Assembly: GCF_934754915.1 (NCBI RefSeq)
Contig: NZ_CAKVKB010000035.1
Span: 1 to 31,356 of the forward strand
From: an uncultured Clostridium sp.
Lineage (GTDB): Bacteria > Bacillota > Clostridia > Clostridiales > Clostridiaceae
Direction of reading: 5' to 3'
Length of the DNA stretch: 31,356 nucleotides
The notes beneath the pieces were generated by a model, which was not told the DNA's origin, ran no database searches, and was given only the letters and a program-made list of their open reading frames with translations. A program made the position numbers and the translations under genes. Shown here piece after piece: positions 1-9,605 of this stretch; the stretch's first letter is position 1, and each line of letters begins with the position of its first letter.

Positions 1-3000
1 TAAAAATGCTTTTAAATCTCATTCTTCAGTTAAATTCTGCAAAGAGCAACAAAGGCGGAATTAACAATAATATTAATTATATAGAGAAGAATTTACAATT
101 AATAATAAATAATTATTTTCAGACATTAAAAGGATTAGATGGCAGAATCTATAATCAGATAAAATATATAGATGATAGGATAGAAAATAATTTTTATGAG
201 AAAATAGATACTAAAAATTTAAATATAAGTTTAGAAAACAAGGATACTCTAAATTATAGAGTTGATTTTAATAATATAGAAAAAGAATATTTAAAGAATA
301 AAGAATTAAAAATATATAAAAGTATAAATACAGATGTAAAAAACAGCAATATAAGTTTAAATGAAAAAAAGCCAATATTGCATTTTAATAAATTTACTGA
401 AAACTTATATGAGAGCATATTAGAGAATAAAAAGAATATTTTAATTAATAATATAAACAGTATAAGTGGTCAGATTATAAAAAAAAATTTAAATGAATTA
501 GAAATTATTCAAAATAAAATAAATCAAAATAATGTTTTCAGATTCATGTCTAATATGATATTTAGAAATCTGGATAATGATAATGACAGCATAATTGACA
601 GAGAAATTTTATTTGATATACAGAAGTATAAAGAAATACTGATTGAGGAAATAAAAAATACTCATGAAGAAAATCAGATTTCACGGAGTATTGGTAAACC
701 TGATTTGAGAGACATATATAATAAATTTGATTTTAAGGATATATATAATTTAAATAAGTTATATTTAAAGAAGAAAGAATTACTGGATGTTACTTTTCGT
801 GAAGAGAATTTTAAAAATTTACTCATAAGAAAGCTTTCTAATTCATTGTATTTATTTAATAGTACTGATTTAGAGGAAGTATTAGATATTAGGAGTCTAA
901 ATGTCAATCTAAATAAAGCATTGAATGAAAAAACATATGAGGAGAAAGTAAAGCAGAATAATTATGTAGAAATAGGAAACAAAGTAGATAAGATAGAAAT
1001 ACTTGATTTAGAGAAATTAAACATAATAAACAAAAAGAATATAGAAAATGAAATAACATATTTCAAACAGGAATTAAGAGAGTTTTTGGAAGCAAAATTG
1101 TTAATGCAATTCCAGAATAGGACTTCTAATAATAATATAAAAACAAACAGAGAAATATTCAGTAGTTTGTCTTTAAATATTGATTTATTTAACAAGAGTG
1201 AGAAGGAATTTATAAAAAAAGAATTTTCAGAAATAATATTAAAAAATTATAAGCATATTGAAGATTTAACTATTGAAAACTTTACAAAGAGTATATTTTC
1301 AAATATTCAATTATCTTCATCAGAAGAAAGTATATTTATAGGGAAAAAAATAGACAATTTAATAAATTCATATGAGTTTGATGAAATCAAGAATATAACA
1401 TTTAAAGAATTGTTTGATAACATACTTTTTAAAATAAATGAAAAAAATAATTTTTACAATAAAAATACATCATCGTATGAATCAAGAGAAAATGAAATTG
1501 TACATAGAATTTTAAAAAATACAGATATGTTACCATATGTATCTGAAACTGGAATAAATAAAAGAAAATATTTAGAAAGTATTATAGGCATAAATGAATT
1601 CAATCATGAGTTAAAAAGAAACATCACTCTTCATAAATATGATGATTTAAGTAAAAACATTATTCAAAAGAATTTATCAAAAATAGAAAAGATTCAAAGA
1701 AGAATAGATCAGAATAATGAATTCAGAATATTCTCAAATATTATATTTAGAAATATAAGCAGTGAAAGAGAAAATATAGCTGAAACAAAAATTTTAAATA
1801 ATATAGAAAAATATAAGAAAGCGCTCATCGACGATATAAAAAATATAAGAAATACTCAGGAAGAAAATTATATAGAAAACTTAAGCAGAATAAAAAATTC
1901 AAAAAAAGTGCTTGATGAAGAAATTAATTTAGAAAAATTAAAAATTGAACATGAAGTGAATGTAAAAAGACATTTACAAATAACAGAAATATTAAATCTG
2001 AAAAAAGCAGATAAAAACATTATATCAAATTTATCAAATAGATTAAGCATATTATCAGATAATGTAAACACAATAAGCAATAAAGTAATAGAAAAAAATC
2101 TGACTTCAATAGAAAGTATTCAAAATAGAATAGACAAAAATAATGAGTTAAGGATACTTTCAAGTATTGTATTGAAAAAAGTATACAATAGAGGTGAAAA
2201 CTTCAATGAGGCAGATATATTCAATATTACAAAGACTATACAAAAGCAAAAACAAATACTTATTGAAGAAATAAAAAGTATAAAAAATATTCAGAAAAAA
2301 AATTATATAGAAAATTTAGAAAATGTAAGAATCTTAAAAAATACATATATTGATAGTTTTAATTTTAGAAATATCAATGAACTTTATTTTAAAAAGAAAA
2401 AATTATTAGATGTTACATTACAGGAAGAAAAACTGAAAAATCTGTTTATAACAAGACTTTCAAGTTCAACAGAAAGACTGAGTAACATTGTTTTGAAGGA
2501 AAACGTCCATAAAAAAGAATATGAACAGATAATTGAAGAAGAAATAAAGACTCTGTATGAAATTAAAAGGAAAAACATTCCAAAACAAGATAAAGAAATT
2601 AAATATAAAGACAATATAGATTACAGACGAATGATCATACAGGAAATTTCTTTGACAAACAGAGTTAATATATTAAATAAACAAATAATTCAAAGAAATA
2701 TAAGAGATATAGAAAATATCATCAATAAGGTAAATAGAAATAATAAATCAAGGGTATTTTCAAATATAATACTTAGAAATCTTAATAACAGTATTGATAA
2801 AAATTTTGAAGTACAGGTTTTGTCTGATATAAAAAAATATAAAAAAATAATTTCAGAAAAAATAGAGACTCAGGAAAGAGTGGAATCAGATCATATTTAT
2901 AGTTTGAACCATCTATATTTAGAAAAGAAAAAATTATTAGATGTCACTTTAAAAGAAGAAGAATTAAAGAATTTAATAATAAGACAAGATACTGATGCAG

Positions 3001-3671
3001 TTGGAATAATCAATAGAAAATATAATAGCTTTATCAATAATTTAAAAAGGGAAATTACTAAAGAAGAAACATTGATTAAAGATACGCTAAAATCAGAAAT
3101 ATTGGATGATTTTAAGAAAGAAATAAATAAAAATCAAATAGTTAAGTTAAATACTTTAAATAATATAACTTCAAAATTTGAAGATAGAAATCTCACATTT
3201 ATTAAAAAAGTTCAAAATATATCAGAACTGAAAAAGGAATCTCAGGAAAAACTAAATTCAGTAAATTCTGTATTAAAAAATATTCATAAGGATAGCAATA
3301 GTTTATTTAATGAGATATCGCTTATTCAAAATAGATTTAATATTCAAAAGGAGGAAGATTCATCAGTTTTCAAAAATACAATATATACTTCAGACATGAA
3401 TTTTGAATATAAGAGAAAGAATAATGAAGATTATTATAACAGGAGCCAGGAAAAAAGTGAAAATTCTAACAATTCTCAGGTTCAAATTGATGAAAAAGCC
3501 ATATATAAAGTAATTAATGAAACAGTTGAAACATTGCTGGAAGAAAAATTAAGTACAGTAAAACAAAACAATATAGATGAAGAAGAACAGATAAACAATA
3601 TATCCAAAAAGGTAATGAGAAAAATAGAAAAAAATTTAAGTTATGAAAAGAGAAGAAGAGGGTTAATGTAA
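1..3671 (+). CDS. Long repetitive coiled-coil-like protein in the tape-measure position (5' end probably outside window)
   Basis: The first visible ATG is at 6 (1221 residues to the stop), but the frame is open to base 1 and no ribosome site can be seen, so the true start may lie upstream. The protein is very rich in Asn, Lys, Ile, Glu and Leu, has no membrane segment and looks almost wholly helical. Two modules recur. Module A, with a core like ENLxxIExIQNRIDxNNE, occurs at residues 157-220, 551-617, 692-760 and 892-955. Module B, with the core KKKLLDVTLxEExLKNL, occurs at 249-278, 788-818 and 966-996. The basic C-terminus ends in KRRRG. It lies just upstream of the LysM tube-end gene, which is where PBSX-like phages and diffocins encode the tape measure. 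A tape-measure or scaffold role is inferred from this position; no family was recognised. Confidence 0.7.
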   Translation, partial: KMLLNLILQLNSAKSNKGGINNNINYIEKNLQLIINNYFQTLKGLDGRIYNQIKYIDDRIENNFYEKIDTKNLNISLENKDTLNYRVDFNNIEKEYLKNKELKIYKSINTDVKNSNISLNEKKPILHFNKFTENLYESILENKKNILINNINSISGQIIKKNLNELEIIQNKINQNNVFRFMSNMIFRNLDNDNDSIIDREILFDIQKYKEILIEEIKNTHEENQISRSIGKPDLRDIYNKFDFKDIYNLNKLYLKKKELLDVTFREENFKNLLIRKLSNSLYLFNSTDLEEVLDIRSLNVNLNKALNEKTYEEKVKQNNYVEIGNKVDKIEILDLEKLNIINKKNIENEITYFKQELREFLEAKLLMQFQNRTSNNNIKTNREIFSSLSLNIDLFNKSEKEFIKKEFSEIILKNYKHIEDLTIENFTKSIFSNIQLSSSEESIFIGKKIDNLINSYEFDEIKNITFKELFDNILFKINEKNNFYNKNTSSYESRENEIVHRILKNTDMLPYVSETGINKRKYLESIIGINEFNHELKRNITLHKYDDLSKNIIQKNLSKIEKIQRRIDQNNEFRIFSNIIFRNISSERENIAETKILNNIEKYKKALIDDIKNIRNTQEENYIENLSRIKNSKKVLDEEINLEKLKIEHEVNVKRHLQITEILNLKKADKNIISNLSNRLSILSDNVNTISNKVIEKNLTSIESIQNRIDKNNELRILSSIVLKKVYNRGENFNEADIFNITKTIQKQKQILIEEIKSIKNIQKKNYIENLENVRILKNTYIDSFNFRNINELYFKKKKLLDVTLQEEKLKNLFITRLSSSTERLSNIVLKENVHKKEYEQIIEEEIKTLYEIKRKNIPKQDKEIKYKDNIDYRRMIIQEISLTNRVNILNKQIIQRNIRDIENIINKVNRNNKSRVFSNIILRNLNNSIDKNFEVQVLSDIKKYKKIISEKIETQERVESDHIYSLNHLYLEKKKLLDVTLKEEELKNLIIRQDTDAVGIINRKYNSFINNLKREITKEETLIKDTLKSEILDDFKKEINKNQIVKLNTLNNITSKFEDRNLTFIKKVQNISELKKESQEKLNSVNSVLKNIHKDSNSLFNEISLIQNRFNIQKEEDSSVFKNTIYTSDMNFEYKRKNNEDYYNRSQEKSENSNNSQVQIDEKAIYKVINETVETLLEEKLSTVKQNNIDEEEQINNISKKVMRKIEKNLSYEKRRRGLM
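474..2993 (+). repeat. Degenerate internal repeats encoding modules A (x4) and B (x3)
   Basis: Module A copies lie at about 474-665, 1656-1856, 2079-2285 and 2679-2870. Module B copies lie at about 750-839, 2367-2459 and 2901-2993. B follows A by roughly 75-95 residues in three of the four units, so an A-B cassette seems to have been duplicated in tandem and then diverged, with one unit missing B. Similarity is clear at protein level (for example LLDVTF, LLDVTL, LLDVTL) and weaker at DNA level, so the duplications are old. Confidence 0.7.
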
Positions 3672-3692
3672 GTTTAGAAAGGAAGGGTAGAA

Positions 3693-4301
3693 TTGGCATT
3701 ACAAAAAGCAAAAATTATAGTGATAAGTTCAGATAAGAGCAATGACGAAAAGACTATTCCTGTTATGTTCAATCCTAATGAATATAAGATATCAAAAAAT
3801 GTGAATTATAATACAACTAATATTCAAGGGAAAAAATCCAAAAAGATAAGCTATAAAAATGGTGACCCTGCAACTTTAAGTCTAGACTTATTTTTTGATG
3901 GTGATGTTAAATATACGGCTAAGGAAGAATTGAAAGAAGCCGAAAATGTAAGGAAATATACAGAAAGAATATTAGATTTGTTAGTGCCTGGAGAAAATGG
4001 ACATCCTCCTATATGCAAATTTATATGGGGTAAATTTACTTTTGTTGGATACATTTCATCTGCAACTGAAACATTCACGAAATTTACTCAGGAAGGAATT
4101 CCTATAAGGGCAACAGTAAGCCTTACAATAATGGAGAAGCCAGATGATAAGAGCAACAAGAGAAGCGAAAAAGATTATAAAAGTTATGGAGAACTTGATT
4201 TGAAATATACAGATGCATTATGTAATCAGGGAAAAAATCCAGCTCAGTGGAGAAAGATAGCAGAAAGTAAAGGGATTTTAAATCCACGTACTTTAAAATA
4301 A
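3693..4301 (+). CDS. CIS tube-end protein with LysM-like C-terminus (Afp7/Pvc7-like)
   Basis: This 202-residue protein resembles the CIS tube / XkdP family that joins the inner tube to the spike hub. Residues about 5-140 hold the beta-rich tube domain, with the typical opening MFNPNEYKISKNVNY and the FVGYISSATETFTKFTQEG segment. The C-terminal 35 residues (NPAQWRKIAESKGILNPRTL) match only the second half of a LysM motif, the part normally reading WRxIAxxNxIxNPxxL. The start is TTG at 3693, chosen because GGAAGGG lies five bases upstream and the next Met falls inside the tube domain. It is followed after 11 bases by the hub gene, so translation is probably coupled. Family and role are established knowledge; assignment is from motif and gene order. 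Confidence 0.85.
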   Translation: MALQKAKIIVISSDKSNDEKTIPVMFNPNEYKISKNVNYNTTNIQGKKSKKISYKNGDPATLSLDLFFDGDVKYTAKEELKEAENVRKYTERILDLLVPGENGHPPICKFIWGKFTFVGYISSATETFTKFTQEGIPIRATVSLTIMEKPDDKSNKRSEKDYKSYGELDLKYTDALCNQGKNPAQWRKIAESKGILNPRTLK

Positions 4302-4312
4302 AGGTGATAGTA

Positions 4313-5383
4313 ATGGCAGATTTGATGAACAGTTCAAAAACAAAGTTTGAAGATTTTAAAAGCAAATACAACAATTTTATGGTGCCTTCCTATGACATTT
4401 CTATAGATGGAAGCAGTTTGTCCAAAGACAATCTTATAATTGGAGAGATAAAGGTAGAAGTAAGTGTAATGGATAAGGCTGGAATTGGAATATTTACTAT
4501 AAAGGATTGTTATGATAATGAAAAAAAGGGTTTTAAAAAGGAGATTACATCCAAAATTAAGCTTGGAAGCAAAGTAAATATTTCATTAGGATATTCATCT
4601 AAAAACACTGTTATTTTTAAAGGATTTGTTGAGTCAATAAATTACGAGTTTAATGATTCTGAAAAAATTACAGTTGTATGTATGGATGCGATTCATATAT
4701 TTATGCAGAACTTTACATTAGAACAGAAAGGTAAAGAAAAGGGACTTTCAACATTAGTATCAGAAATAATTAACAAACAGAAGAGTTTCATATCTGAATC
4801 TGATATAGGAAGTATTTCAGCTACTGGGATGCAGATTGCACAAAATATGAGCGATTATGATTTTATAAGAAAGATTGCTAAAGAAAATGGATTTGAATTT
4901 TTTATAATAGCAGGAAAGGCTTATTTTAGGAAAGCACGAAAAGTAAAGACTGCAATAACAACAATAAGTTATGGTGAAAGTGTAATATCTTTTGAAAGAG
5001 AAATTAAGTACAGAAATATAAAGGTAACAGCTCTTGGAAAGGATGATATAAACAAAAAGACAACTAAAGGTGAGGCCTCTGGAAAGACAAGTACATCCAA
5101 CATATCAAATGCATTTGTTTCAAATAAGATAGTGGTTTCTGGAAATCTAAATACAGATGATAAGGCAAAAAAAAGAGCAGAAATTGAAGTTGAAAATATA
5201 CTTTCAGAAGCATATTATTCAAAACTTGAGTGTATTGGACTGCCAGAAATAATACCGGGAAGATTTATAGAACTGAAGGATTTTGATAAAGATATAGATA
5301 AAAATTATTATATTACAAAAGCTTGTCATGAATTTACTCCAGGAGAATATATAGTGACATTAAACCTCAGCACATATGAATAA
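4313..5383 (+). CDS. Baseplate hub protein, phage late control D / gp27-like
   Basis: This 356-residue protein resembles the gpD/gp27 half of VgrG-type spikes. That protein forms the trimeric hub between the tube and the central spike. Typical features are IGEIKVEVSVMDKAG near residue 40, the YDFIRKIAKENGFEFFI segment about residues 183-199, and a C-terminal strand region ending PGEYIVTLNLS. I chose ATG at 4313 because AAGGTGAT (4301-4308) sits at normal distance; the in-frame GTG at 4304 lies inside that ribosome site. In Afp8/Pvc8 the gp27 and gp5 parts are fused, but here the gp5 part is the next gene, as in phages and R-type bacteriocins. Confidence 0.88.
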   Translation: MADLMNSSKTKFEDFKSKYNNFMVPSYDISIDGSSLSKDNLIIGEIKVEVSVMDKAGIGIFTIKDCYDNEKKGFKKEITSKIKLGSKVNISLGYSSKNTVIFKGFVESINYEFNDSEKITVVCMDAIHIFMQNFTLEQKGKEKGLSTLVSEIINKQKSFISESDIGSISATGMQIAQNMSDYDFIRKIAKENGFEFFIIAGKAYFRKARKVKTAITTISYGESVISFEREIKYRNIKVTALGKDDINKKTTKGEASGKTSTSNISNAFVSNKIVVSGNLNTDDKAKKRAEIEVENILSEAYYSKLECIGLPEIIPGRFIELKDFDKDIDKNYYITKACHEFTPGEYIVTLNLSTYE

Positions 5384-5398
5384 AAGGATGTGATTAAA

Positions 5399-6172
5399 AT
5401 GGATATTTTTGATGATATTTTTGAGAATAAGATTATGCAGAGCAACACAATATCGGGTATTACAACTGGTACTGTAAAAGAAATATATGATAATAAATTT
5501 CCAGGAATGATTAAAGTAGAATTTTTTATGACTGATGGAACTATAAATGTAAGTGACTGGATAAGAGTTGTTGTTCCATATGGAGGGAAGAATAAGGGAA
5601 TGTACTTTCTTCCTGATATAGGTGATGAAGTTGTCATTGCATTTGAACATGGAAATATAGAAAAGCCATATGTATTAGGATGTTTATGGAATAATAAAGA
5701 TACGATTCCTGATGATACGGTGAAAGAAGATAATACAATTAAAAAACTTAGGACAAGGGGTGGGCATGAAGTAATTTTTGATGATACAGAAAATAAAAGC
5801 AAAATAAAAATTTCAACACCTAAAAAGAGTGAAATACTCATAGATGATGAAAATTCAGCAATAACAATAACATCAAAAGGTGACAAGGGTGAAGATGTAA
5901 TTAATCTGGATAGTAAAAACGGAGTGATAAATATAAAAGCTCAGAAGAAGATAAAGCTTGACACAGGTTCATCAACCATTGATATTGATGGAAGTGGAAA
6001 AAAGATTGAAATTAAATCTGATACCATAAGTCTTGATGGTAAGACAATAAAGATTAAGGGACAAAGTGTTAATATTCAAGGAAATCAGACAGAAATAAAG
6101 GCTTCGGCATCATTGAACGTTAAATGTGATGGAGTTACTACTATAAAAGGCGGAATGGTTAAAATAAATTAA
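5399..6172 (+). CDS. Central spike / baseplate assembly protein V (gp5-like)
   Basis: This 257-residue protein has an N-terminal OB-fold typical of gpV/gp5. The region GMIKVEF to DWIRVVVPYGG, then LPDIGDEVVIAFEHGN and KPYVLGCLWN, is the classic signature (residues about 20-100). The rest, from about residue 115, is a run of short alternating strands (KIKLDTG, TISLDGKTIKIKG, VNIQGNQTEIKAS). This looks like the trimeric beta-helix needle of a membrane-piercing spike. The start is ATG 5399; the in-frame GTG at 5390 overlaps the ribosome site AGGATGTGAT. A PAAR-like tip protein is encoded at 18753. No extra C-terminal toxin domain is present. Confidence 0.88.
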   Translation: MDIFDDIFENKIMQSNTISGITTGTVKEIYDNKFPGMIKVEFFMTDGTINVSDWIRVVVPYGGKNKGMYFLPDIGDEVVIAFEHGNIEKPYVLGCLWNNKDTIPDDTVKEDNTIKKLRTRGGHEVIFDDTENKSKIKISTPKKSEILIDDENSAITITSKGDKGEDVINLDSKNGVINIKAQKKIKLDTGSSTIDIDGSGKKIEIKSDTISLDGKTIKIKGQSVNIQGNQTEIKASASLNVKCDGVTTIKGGMVKIN

Positions 6173-6187
6173 TGGAGTGATTGTTAT

Positions 6188-6583
6188 ATGCCTAGAGATA
6201 ATGAAAGAGAAATAGGATGGAAATTTCCAGTGAAATCGGATTTAACTACAGGAAGAATAAAGGGATCTTCATATGAGGATGATATTGCAGAGTCCATAAA
6301 GATAATCCTTATGACTAAAAAGGGAGAAAGAATGATGAGGCCTGATTTTGGATGCAATATTTATAAATATATGTTTGATATCCTTGATGTTACAACAATA
6401 AGGCAGATTGAACTGGAAATAGAAGAAGCTATAAGAAAATGGGAGTACAGGATAGATGAGCTTAGCGTTCATGTTGAAAAAAGTGTGGAGGATTCAGGTG
6501 TATTGAAAATAGAGGTATTCTATTCTACATTAACGAATCCACAAACTGTAAGGCAGGAATATATATATGATACCAAAAACTGA
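6188..6583 (+). CDS. gp25-like baseplate wedge / sheath initiator (Afp9/Pvc9-like)
   Basis: This 131-residue protein belongs to the GPW/gp25 family, which primes sheath assembly on the baseplate. The N-terminal IGWKFPV, the central KKGERMMRPDFGCNIYKYMFD and a helix IRQIELEIEEAIRKWEYRI are hallmark segments. Length is normal for the family. GGAGTGA lies seven bases before ATG 6188. It sits in the usual order, between spike and baseplate J genes, and is spaced 15-21 bases from each neighbour, consistent with one operon. Confidence 0.92.
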   Translation: MPRDNEREIGWKFPVKSDLTTGRIKGSSYEDDIAESIKIILMTKKGERMMRPDFGCNIYKYMFDILDVTTIRQIELEIEEAIRKWEYRIDELSVHVEKSVEDSGVLKIEVFYSTLTNPQTVRQEYIYDTKN

Positions 6584-6604
6584 TAAAAAAGAGGAGGTAA
6601 GGAA

Positions 6605-9589
6605 ATGAAGGTCCCACGTATTGATGAAAGAAACAAAGAAGAAATAATTAATTACATAAAAAGCATAGCTCCTTATTATGCTCCTGAATGGAGAGTTAAT
6701 TTAGAGGATATGGACATGGGAACAGTTCTGGCACTTATCTTTTCAGAGATGTTTTCTGGTACCATTGAAAGGCTGAATAAAGTCCCATATAAAAATTTTA
6801 TCACATTCTTAAACAGTATAAATGCAAGGCTATATCCATCAGTTCCAGCAAAGGGATATATAACATTAAACCTTGTGGATGGAATTGATGAAGGGGTCAT
6901 GGTAAAAAAAGGTGAAAAGTTAAGTGCTCAAGGAGAAAGTTCAGAAAGGATAATATTTGAAATATTAAATAATATATATGTCACTCCATCCAAAATAAAG
7001 GCAATTTACTGTTCAAGTTTCAGGCATGATGTAATAACTAAATTATATGATGAAGAGGTTACTGGAGAAGGAGATAAAATATCTCTCTTTAATAAGAATG
7101 GAAAGAATATTCAAAAACATGAATTTTATATAAATCACCACATAATTTTTAATATGGTGGAAAAAGCAAAAGTAAGATTATATTTTAATTTTAATAATGA
7201 TGAGAATGCTTTGGAAACATTGAATCTTCTGTGTGATTCTAATGCAGCATCATGGAGTTATCTTATTAATGAAAAATATGAACCTTTAAATCATGTAGAA
7301 AAAAAGGATGATTATATAGAAATATATAAAGACTTTAAAAACGAAGAATCAAATCAAGAAGAGGATTTTGGAATCATAAAGTGTGAGATAAAAGATATTG
7401 AAAAATTTCAGGATATGGATATAAGAAAGATACTGCTTGAGTCTAGTTCAGAAGACATTGTTCCAGATAGGGTGTTTTCAAATGATATAGAACAGGATCA
7501 GAGGAGATTTTTTCCGTTTAATGAGAGATTTTCTATGTATAATGATTTATACATATCTTGTAATGAAGTTTTTTCAAAAGAAGAATCTGATATAGAACTT
7601 AAATTTGAATTGGAATTTGAAAAAGTTCCAATTGAAAATATTTATGAAGATGCAGAAATAGACTGGAAATTGATAATGAAAAAGGCTGCTTTTAAAGAAG
7701 CCAAGGAATACGAGATTTCTATAGGAGAAGTAATGTGGGAATATTGGAATGGTGCAGGATGGGCAAGACTTTATATGGATGAAGATTATTCAAAACTTTT
7801 CAATACACCTTCAGAACTTCAAAAGAAAAAGATAAAAATTAAATTTAAGTGTCCTGAAGATATGGATAAAACAGTGATAAATTCGTATGATGGTTATTTT
7901 TTAAGGGTTAGAGTTCTCAAAGTATATAATGCATATATGACAAGAGGAGTATATATCTCTCCAATAATTTCAAATATATCAATGGATTACAGATACAATA
8001 AAAAATTTCTGCCAGATGAAGTGAAATCACTGAATAATATGGTTGAAAAAATCTATAAAAAACAAGATGTAAATAATGAAAAGGAAGAGATTGTTCTTAT
8101 AGAAAAGATACATGAGAAAAACAACATTACATATTTTTTCTTTGATAAAAAGCCTGAAGGTTCTCCTATAAAGGTATTGTTTTCTCTTGATGGAATACTT
8201 CCTAAAGAAAGGCCTGTTATAGTGTGGGAATATTATTCAAGCACTGGATGGAAGCCTTTAAGTCTTGTAGATGAAACAGATAATATGAGAAAAAGTGGAA
8301 TGGTATCATTTTTGGGACAAGAAGATTTTGAAGAAAATCTGCTTTTTGATCAGAAAGGATATTGGATAAGAATATATAATCCAAGCAAATATTATGAAGA
8401 AGATGACTGTATACGTCCTAAGGTAAATGGAGTATATATAAACACTACATCAATAATTCAAAATGATACTAAGGAAGAAGAATTTTTCTATATAGACAAT
8501 TATGAAAAAAATAAAGTGTGCAAGCTTGTTAATGATAATATAAACAACATTGATGTATGGGTTGATGAATACGGAAAGCTTTCTAAGGAAGAAGAAGATA
8601 GTATTTCTGAAAAGGACATTCATATAGTTAGAAATCTATCTGGTGAAGTTAAAGAAATATGGGTTAGATGGACAGAAGCCAATGATTTTATAACTTCTAA
8701 TAAAGATTCAAGGGATTATGTAGTAGATAGAAACACTGGTGAAGTTTATTTTGGTGATGGCATTAATGGAAAGATTCCTGTAAGCCAGAATAGTGAAAGT
8801 ATCAAGATATGTTACAGCATTGGTGGTGGAGAAGAAGGAAACATAGAAAAGAGAAAGATAGATACATTATCACGTTCATTAGGGTATATAAATAGAGTAT
8901 TCAATCCTATAGAAACTTCTGGAGGATGTGACAGAGAGACTATTGACAGTGCAATAGAAAGAAGCCCTAATGTACTGATTAATAGAGGAAGAGCAGTAAC
9001 GTTATCTGATTATGAAAATCTTTGTATAGAAGCTTCAAGGGATATAAAAAAGGCAAGATGTTTTTCAGGGTTAAATTCTTTAGGAGAAAAAGAACCAGGA
9101 ACAATAACATTAGTGGTTCTTCAAAATGGGGATTTTGGAAATGATGTGTATTTCAATGGATTAAGAGAAAAAATATATGATTATCTTGTTGAAAGAAATA
9201 TGAATATGCTTAATAAAAGAAGAAAATTTAATATAATATCACCTTGTTTTATTGAAATGACAGTAAAAGTTGAAGCAGAAGTTTCCGATTTAGACAGTGT
9301 GTTTTCTGTAAAGCATGAAATTGAAGAGACAATAAATAGATTTATAGATCCTATCAGAGGAAAATTTGATGGGAAGGGATGGGAAATAGGGGAACTTCCA
9401 GTTAGAACTCAGATTTTGAATTCTCTAAAGAATATAAAGAACATAAAGAAAATTACAAATATAATACTTTCAGCAAGCATAAACAATAAAGGAAATAGAG
9501 AAGATATAGATTTAGAAACATTTTCAAGAAAAATATATGCTATGCCTTTAAATGGAAAACATATTGTAAATGTGGTTGTAAAACAATAA
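6605..9589 (+). CDS. Baseplate J-like wedge protein, large (Afp11/Pvc11-like)
   Basis: This 994-residue protein is a baseplate wedge component. The N-terminus contains APEWRVNLEDMDMGTVLALI, which matches the wedge family pattern, and the next gene product has a related segment. The C-terminal third carries YVVDRNTGEVYFGDGINGK (about 710-725), then GRAVTLSDYENLCIEAS, typical of gpJ/gp6 proteins. Between them lie two copies of a WEYxxxxGW module (about 378 and 541), probably beta-sandwich inserts. A very strong GAGGAGGT site precedes ATG 6605. It should pair with the next gene product to form the wedge heterodimer around the hub. Afp11 homologues are commonly of this size or somewhat smaller. 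Confidence 0.88.
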   Translation: MKVPRIDERNKEEIINYIKSIAPYYAPEWRVNLEDMDMGTVLALIFSEMFSGTIERLNKVPYKNFITFLNSINARLYPSVPAKGYITLNLVDGIDEGVMVKKGEKLSAQGESSERIIFEILNNIYVTPSKIKAIYCSSFRHDVITKLYDEEVTGEGDKISLFNKNGKNIQKHEFYINHHIIFNMVEKAKVRLYFNFNNDENALETLNLLCDSNAASWSYLINEKYEPLNHVEKKDDYIEIYKDFKNEESNQEEDFGIIKCEIKDIEKFQDMDIRKILLESSSEDIVPDRVFSNDIEQDQRRFFPFNERFSMYNDLYISCNEVFSKEESDIELKFELEFEKVPIENIYEDAEIDWKLIMKKAAFKEAKEYEISIGEVMWEYWNGAGWARLYMDEDYSKLFNTPSELQKKKIKIKFKCPEDMDKTVINSYDGYFLRVRVLKVYNAYMTRGVYISPIISNISMDYRYNKKFLPDEVKSLNNMVEKIYKKQDVNNEKEEIVLIEKIHEKNNITYFFFDKKPEGSPIKVLFSLDGILPKERPVIVWEYYSSTGWKPLSLVDETDNMRKSGMVSFLGQEDFEENLLFDQKGYWIRIYNPSKYYEEDDCIRPKVNGVYINTTSIIQNDTKEEEFFYIDNYEKNKVCKLVNDNINNIDVWVDEYGKLSKEEEDSISEKDIHIVRNLSGEVKEIWVRWTEANDFITSNKDSRDYVVDRNTGEVYFGDGINGKIPVSQNSESIKICYSIGGGEEGNIEKRKIDTLSRSLGYINRVFNPIETSGGCDRETIDSAIERSPNVLINRGRAVTLSDYENLCIEASRDIKKARCFSGLNSLGEKEPGTITLVVLQNGDFGNDVYFNGLREKIYDYLVERNMNMLNKRRKFNIISPCFIEMTVKVEAEVSDLDSVFSVKHEIEETINRFIDPIRGKFDGKGWEIGELPVRTQILNSLKNIKNIKKITNIILSASINNKGNREDIDLETFSRKIYAMPLNGKHIVNVVVKQ

Positions 9590-9605
9590 TGTCAGGGGGG
9601 GTTAA

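Noticed and set aside
5326..5886. Minus-strand 186-residue reading frame
   Set aside because: It overlaps the well-supported spike gene, and hydrophobic shadows are expected opposite charged AT-rich coding DNA.
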